This document shows positions 10,260 to 12,962 of a stretch of DNA of 12,962 nucleotides, in pieces (position 1 is the first letter of the stretch; every line of letters begins with the position of its first letter). The notes beneath the pieces are model-generated. The model searched no databases. It was not told the origin of the DNA and worked only from the letters and a program-made list of their open reading frames with translations. The position numbers and the translations under genes were made by a program. Source of the DNA: an uncultured Actinomycetes bacterium (GTDB taxonomy: Bacteria > Actinomycetota > Actinomycetes > Nanopelagicales > Nanopelagicaceae); the NCBI GenBank assembly GCA_903907665.1, contig CAIVOW010000139.1, forward strand, positions 1-12,962, written 5' to 3'.

Positions 10260-10774
10260 ATAGTCAGACCTAGGTATTGCTTCACTGCTTTTTTGATTTC
10301 AGCAAAAGATTTGAATGCTCCGATTTTCTCGTAAACAGATTTGCCATTCGCATCAATAAATCTAGTAACCGGAACTCCCATGCCAAATATGCCTTTTGTC
10401 GTTCCTTTTAAATCTGCAAGCTGGGGCCAGGTCATCGCGTGGGTTGCCACAAACTTTGCGCCGGCCGCATTGTTCTTTTCCTCAACATCAATTCCAATAA
10501 TCTGAATTTTCTTTGTTTTTGCTGCTTGCACGAGAAGTGGAATCTCTTCCTTGCAAGGATCACACCATGAACCCCAAACGTTAATCATGGCTGGGCCTTT
10601 AATCCCTTGATAAATAAGAGAGCGTTTGCCATCCAAGCAAGGCAGAAGAACTCCCTTTTTAATTGCTGGATTAGTCATGATTCCCGAGCAACTAGGCACC
10701 AGGGCCTGTGAATTCGGCACACTCACCATGGTCAAAATTAAAGCAAGCGTGCAGACCAGAGCGATGCGCTTCAT
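10256..10774 (-). CDS. Secreted TlpA/ResA-like thioredoxin-fold protein
   Basis: The 172-residue product begins with a signal peptide (MKR, hydrophobic core at about 4-19, likely cleavage after SQA at residue 24). A thioredoxin domain follows with the redox motif WCDPC (Cys71, Cys74) and a cis-proline region GMGVPVTRF (Pro135). It should therefore act outside the membrane in thiol-disulfide exchange, for example reducing apocytochromes or other exported proteins. Two further cysteines, Cys29 and Cys46, lie before the domain and may form a structural disulfide. Cys29 (VPSC) is a poor lipobox because of the proline, so I do not call it a lipoprotein. The gene overlaps nth by ATGA and is probably translated after it. 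A thioredoxin-like gene next to nth is also found in M. tuberculosis (Rv3673c/Rv3674c). The exact partner is unknown. Confidence 0.88.
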   Translation of the reverse strand: MKRIALVCTLALILTMVSVPNSQALVPSCSGIMTNPAIKKGVLLPCLDGKRSLIYQGIKGPAMINVWGSWCDPCKEEIPLLVQAAKTKKIQIIGIDVEEKNNAAGAKFVATHAMTWPQLADLKGTTKGIFGMGVPVTRFIDANGKSVYEKIGAFKSFAEIKKAVKQYLGLTI

Positions 10775-11481
10775 CGAAATGCCGAATCTGGCTTAACAAG
10801 CTTCATAGCCGCAACCTTATCGGTCTCACCAATTCCGTATGAAGGACATAGAGCGACAAGCGGACATGCTCCGCAGGCAGGTTTGCGCGCATGACAGATG
10901 CGACGCCCATGCCAGATCAAAAGTTGAGAAAGATTGGTCCATTCTTGCTCGGGAATTAATTTCATAACATCGCGTTCCACTTTCACAGGATCTTCTGATG
11001 TACTCCATCCAAATCTTCTCGAAAGGCGGCCAAAATGGGTATCAACGGTGATACCTGGAATTCCAAATGCATGGCCCAGTACAACGTTTGCAGTTTTTCT
11101 TCCCACTCCCGGCAAGGTAATTAGTTCATCTAGGTTGCCCGGCACTTCGCCATTAAAGTCAGTTAACAGTTTCTGACTCAGTGCTTGAATATTACGAGCC
11201 TTGTTGTGATAAAAACCGGTTGGGCGAATCATTGTTTCGACATCTAGAATCTTTGCTGATGCTAATTTTTTAGGAGTTGGGTACTTCTTGAAAAGTGACG
11301 GGGTCACTAGATTGACTTGCTTATCAGTACATTGCGCCGATAAAACGGTGGCAACGAGCAACTGAAATGGAGTTTCAAAATCTAATTCACAGTTGGCGTC
11401 GGGATAGCGCTTTCCAATTGCTTTAAATATTGAACCAGCTCGACGCTTTAGCGCTCGCTCGCTCTCACCGGTAACACTCAT
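10771..11481 (-). CDS. nth: Endonuclease III (DNA glycosylase/AP lyase)
   Basis: Nth removes oxidised pyrimidines and cuts the abasic site in base excision repair. The 236-residue product has the helix-hairpin-helix LPGVGRKTANVVLG (123-136) with catalytic Lys129, the VDTHFGR segment with catalytic Asp147, and the 4Fe-4S loop C-X6-C-X2-C-X5-C at Cys196, Cys203, Cys206 and Cys212. All key residues are present. It starts 55 bases from the divergent crp; no good Shine-Dalgarno is visible, but GATTAT (11489-11494 on the minus strand) lies 7 bases before the ATG and could drive a leaderless message. The downstream thioredoxin gene overlaps it by 4 bases. The order crp divergent from nth-thioredoxin is conserved in Actinobacteria. 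Confidence 0.96.
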   Translation of the reverse strand: MSVTGESERALKRRAGSIFKAIGKRYPDANCELDFETPFQLLVATVLSAQCTDKQVNLVTPSLFKKYPTPKKLASAKILDVETMIRPTGFYHNKARNIQALSQKLLTDFNGEVPGNLDELITLPGVGRKTANVVLGHAFGIPGITVDTHFGRLSRRFGWSTSEDPVKVERDVMKLIPEQEWTNLSQLLIWHGRRICHARKPACGACPLVALCPSYGIGETDKVAAMKLVKPDSAFR

Positions 11482-11488
11482 AAAGCTA

Positions 11489-11494
11489 ATAATC
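11489..11494 (-). promoter_or_regulatory. Candidate -10 box for nth
   Basis: GATTAT on the minus strand matches four of six bases of TATAAT and ends 7 bases before the nth ATG. With no ribosome site near the ATG this fits a leaderless start, but the first base is off consensus and the evidence is weak. Confidence 0.28.
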
Positions 11495-11524
11495 CTTGAA
11501 TTTGGGTGTGAGGGCTAGTCGGAG

Positions 11525-11530
11525 TAATCT
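11525..11530 (+). promoter_or_regulatory. Candidate -10 box for leaderless crp transcript
   Basis: TAATCT (TANNNT form) ends 6 bases before the crp GTG, the exact distance expected if the first base of the start codon is also the first base of the message. A GGAG lies at 11521-11524 but is 12 bases from the GTG, too far for a good Shine-Dalgarno. A TGTGA half-site at 11507-11511 lies just upstream, without a matching TCACA arm. Confidence 0.45.
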
Positions 11531-11536
11531 TTCTAT

Positions 11537-12226
11537 GTGGTCAAACAAAATGATGATGCAGTAGTTCGCCAGGCACCTCTATTTCGCGGTCTTGATGATG
11601 AATCGGCCGCTTCGTTGCGCGGCACAATGCTTCCCATAAAGATTTCCAAAGGAAATACCGTTTTCAAAGAGGGCGATGAGGGCGACCGCCTATATGTCGT
11701 TATTGATGGAAAATTAAAGCTAGGAACGTCAAGCGGGGATGGCCGAGAGAACCTACTTTCGATTCTTGGGCCTGGCGAAATGTTTGGCGAGCTTTCACTC
11801 TTTGATCCTCAGCCACGTACTTCTACAGCAACCGCAGTAACTGATGCCCGCTTGCTTGCTCTCTCCCATGACCAGGTCATTGGCCTTGTGACAGCGCATC
11901 CACGTGTGGCACTTGAACTTCTTGCTCGTTTAGCCCAGCGCTTGCGCCGTTCAAACGAGGTTCTTGCGGACCTGGTTTTTGCAGATGTGCCAGGTCGCGT
12001 AGCAAAAGCAATTATTGATCTTGGTTCCAGATTCGGAGTACAGAAGGATGATGGTCTACACGTAAACCATGACCTTACTCAAGAAGAATTAGCACAACTA
12101 GTTGGCGCTTCTCGCGAAACAGTCAACAAGGCGCTGGCAGATTTCGCATCACGCGGTTGGGTTCGTTTGGAACCTAGAGCAGTGGTCGTTACGGATTACG
12201 AGCGCTTAGCCAAACGCGGTCGCTAG
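11537..12226 (+). CDS. crp: Crp/Fnr family transcription regulator (actinobacterial cAMP receptor protein type)
   Basis: This is a DNA-binding regulator with an N-terminal cyclic nucleotide-binding beta-roll (about 10-125), a long dimerisation helix (about 125-150) and a C-terminal winged helix (about 150-225). The phosphate-binding cassette FGELSLFDPQPRTSTATA (83-100) has Glu85 and Arg94-Thr95 at the positions that contact cAMP in classical CRP, so ligand binding is likely. The recognition region TQEELAQLVGASRETVNKAL (181-200) and the preceding DVPGRVAK are very close to M. tuberculosis Crp (Rv3676) as I remember it. The 229-residue length fits. The start is GTG at 11537; the overlapping ATG at 11535 is out of frame. 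Its targets cannot be read from here, though acs is a known Crp target elsewhere. Confidence 0.94.
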   Translation: MVKQNDDAVVRQAPLFRGLDDESAASLRGTMLPIKISKGNTVFKEGDEGDRLYVVIDGKLKLGTSSGDGRENLLSILGPGEMFGELSLFDPQPRTSTATAVTDARLLALSHDQVIGLVTAHPRVALELLARLAQRLRRSNEVLADLVFADVPGRVAKAIIDLGSRFGVQKDDGLHVNHDLTQEELAQLVGASRETVNKALADFASRGWVRLEPRAVVVTDYERLAKRGR

Positions 12227-12242
12227 CCAGCACGGACAATTA

Positions 12243-12254
12243 CTAGCGCGCTAG
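12243..12254. repeat. Perfect 12-base palindrome at the crp/ridA convergence
   Basis: CTAGCGCGCTAG is fully self-complementary and includes the ridA stop codon. It sits between the convergent 3' ends of crp and ridA, which are only 16 bases apart. There is no T-tract on either side, so it is not a standard terminator. Part of it is constrained by coding (Leu-Ala-Arg-stop), so it may be chance. Confidence 0.4.
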
Positions 12255-12710
12255 CTCCACAACAACTTCAACTTCAACTGGTGCATTAAGTGGAAGCTCT
12301 GCCACGCCAATTGCTGTGCGTGCATGCTTACCTTTTTCTTCGCCCCAGATTTTAATAAAGAGTTCAGATACTCCGTTAATTACGCCAGGGTGTCCAACAA
12401 AACCAGATACTCCGTTAACAAAACCGCGAACCTGAACAACGCGTTCAATGTCGTTGATGTCAGCGACTAAACCAATCGCAGCAATTGCATTAAGCGCGCA
12501 AATCTGAGCCATCTCTTTAGCTTGTTCTGGCGTAACGCCGCCATCAACTTTGCCAACAAATGGAATTGCTCCGTTAACAAGTGGCAACTGACCGGCGGTA
12601 AAAACTAAATTTCCGGTGCGTACTGCTGGAATATATGCAGCTAGTGGGAGTGATGCTTCAGGAAGCTCTAAACCGAGCTCCTTTAACTTAGCTCTAACGT
12701 CGACGGACAT
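12243..12710 (-). CDS. RidA/YjgF/UK114 family protein
   Basis: RidA proteins hydrolyse reactive imine/enamine intermediates such as 2-aminoacrylate made by PLP enzymes; many subfamilies have unknown substrates. The 155-residue product is longer than the roughly 128-residue archetype and fits the actinobacterial subgroup with an extended N-terminus (MSVDVRAKLKELGLELP). The core has GNLVFTAGQLP (33-43), and HARTAIGVAELPLNAPVEVEV (129-149), where Arg131 aligns with the catalytic Arg105 of E. coli RidA, so deaminase activity is possible. It starts directly at the end of the DUF4177 gene (TAA followed by ATG with no gap), implying coupled expression. It converges on crp. Confidence 0.9.
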   Translation of the reverse strand: MSVDVRAKLKELGLELPEASLPLAAYIPAVRTGNLVFTAGQLPLVNGAIPFVGKVDGGVTPEQAKEMAQICALNAIAAIGLVADINDIERVVQVRGFVNGVSGFVGHPGVINGVSELFIKIWGEEKGKHARTAIGVAELPLNAPVEVEVVVELAR

Positions 12711-12869
12711 TTATGCAATCTCGCGCTTCATGTATGCAACAAGTTGTTCACCAGTACCTGGTGCTGGTACAACTTGTACAAGTTCCCAACCATCAGAACC
12801 CCACGTATCTAGAATCTGCTTTGTTGCATGGCTAAGAAGTGGAACTGTTGAGTATTCAAACTTTGTCAT
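12711..12869 (-). CDS. DUF4177 family small protein
   Basis: This 52-residue protein has the compact DUF4177 pattern: an N-terminal strand (MTKFEYSTVPLL), a helix (HATKQILDTWGSDGWELVQV) and a C-terminal strand (EQLVAYMKRE). Its biochemical role is unknown in the family. The ATG at 12869 follows GGAGG by 4 bases, a strong ribosome site, and the stop abuts the ridA ATG. A DUF4177 gene just upstream of RidA is a recurrent actinobacterial arrangement (Rv3678A next to Rv3678c in M. tuberculosis, as I recall), so the two may act together, but no mechanism can be read from the sequence. Confidence 0.9.
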   Translation of the reverse strand: MTKFEYSTVPLLSHATKQILDTWGSDGWELVQVVPAPGTGEQLVAYMKREIA

Positions 12870-12873
12870 GATG

Positions 12874-12878
12874 CCTCC
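12874..12878 (-). promoter_or_regulatory. Ribosome binding site of the DUF4177 gene
   Basis: GGAGG on the minus strand lies 4 bases before the ATG at 12869 and in the 19-base gap after the preceding gene. It fixes the start of this very short gene. Confidence 0.75.
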
Positions 12879-12888
12879 GAGTTTTTAG

Positions 12889-12962
12889 TTATTTATTGAG
12901 TGCTGCTTTAACCGCAGCAGAAACTTTTCCGCCATCAGCTTTTCCTGCTATTTGTGGTTTTA
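12889..12962 (-). CDS. C-terminal end of a GatB/YqeY-like protein (cut by window edge)
   Basis: Only 23 codons and the stop are inside the window. The visible tail (KPQIAGKADGGKVSAAVKAA followed by LNK) has the KADGGKVS pattern that ends YqeY/GatB-C-terminal-domain proteins, the tRNA-binding-like fold shared with the tail of glutamyl-tRNA amidotransferase subunit B. Stand-alone YqeY genes occur close to this locus in other Actinobacteria. The stop lies 19 bases before the DUF4177 ATG, so they may be cotranscribed. The identification rests on a short tail and should be treated as likely rather than certain. Confidence 0.6.
   Translation of the reverse strand, partial: KPQIAGKADGGKVSAAVKAALNK

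Noticed and set aside
10675..10774. Lipoprotein signal in the thioredoxin-like protein
   Set aside because: The candidate cysteine is preceded by V-P-S; proline two residues before the cysteine does not fit a lipobox, and a normal cleavage site after SQA is available.
11507..11527. A Crp autoregulatory site before crp
   Set aside because: Only the TGTGA half is present (11507-11511); the second arm reads GTCGG or TCGGA, not TCACA.
12224..12260. Intrinsic terminator between crp and ridA
   Set aside because: The palindrome CTAGCGCGCTAG has no loop and no T-run follows on either strand.

Overview
The window looks like a piece of a small, compact, low-GC actinobacterial chromosome. The base composition is A/T-leaning, and nearly every gene touches or overlaps the next. 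The protein variants (separate PurS/PurQ/small PurL, actinobacterial-type Fba, PurB and Crp) and the gene order around crp all point to Actinobacteria. A streamlined freshwater lineage such as the Nanopelagicales (acI) is my best guess, but this is inference, not a match.

Left part (1-7813, all minus strand): one tightly packed run read from right to left, fba, purA, purD, purB, purC, purS, purQ, purL (purL leaves the window at base 1). Neighbours overlap by 1 or 4 bases or are separated by at most 29. Seven of the eight genes belong to de novo purine synthesis: PurSQL make FGAM, PurD makes GAR, PurC makes SAICAR, PurB releases fumarate from SAICAR and adenylosuccinate, and PurA commits IMP to AMP. 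The first gene is a class II fructose-bisphosphate aldolase, so central carbon metabolism heads the purine operon.

Middle (7814-8279): a 466-base stretch between the divergently read fba and acs, by far the largest gap in the window. It is dense in perfect inverted repeats and looks like a structured RNA of about 270 bases, probably on the minus strand. A 50-codon reading frame with an excellent Shine-Dalgarno site overlaps its first half. This is the least explained and most interesting part of the window.

Right part (8280-12962): acs (plus), a secreted TlpA-like thioredoxin and nth (minus), crp (plus), then ridA, a DUF4177 gene and the tail of a GatB/YqeY-type gene (minus). As I recall it, this is a condensed version of the conserved actinobacterial neighbourhood acs...thioredoxin-nth-crp...RidA-DUF4177 (Rv3667 to Rv3678 region in M. 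tuberculosis, SCO3563 to about SCO3574 in Streptomyces). In both of those genomes a 6S-like RNA (MTS2823/Ms1, scr3559) lies close to acs, which gives a concrete hypothesis for the middle region. Start-proximal TANNNT boxes suggest that acs and crp are transcribed as leaderless messages.

I saw no tRNA, rRNA, CRISPR array, insertion sequence or prophage gene, and no convincing intrinsic terminator.
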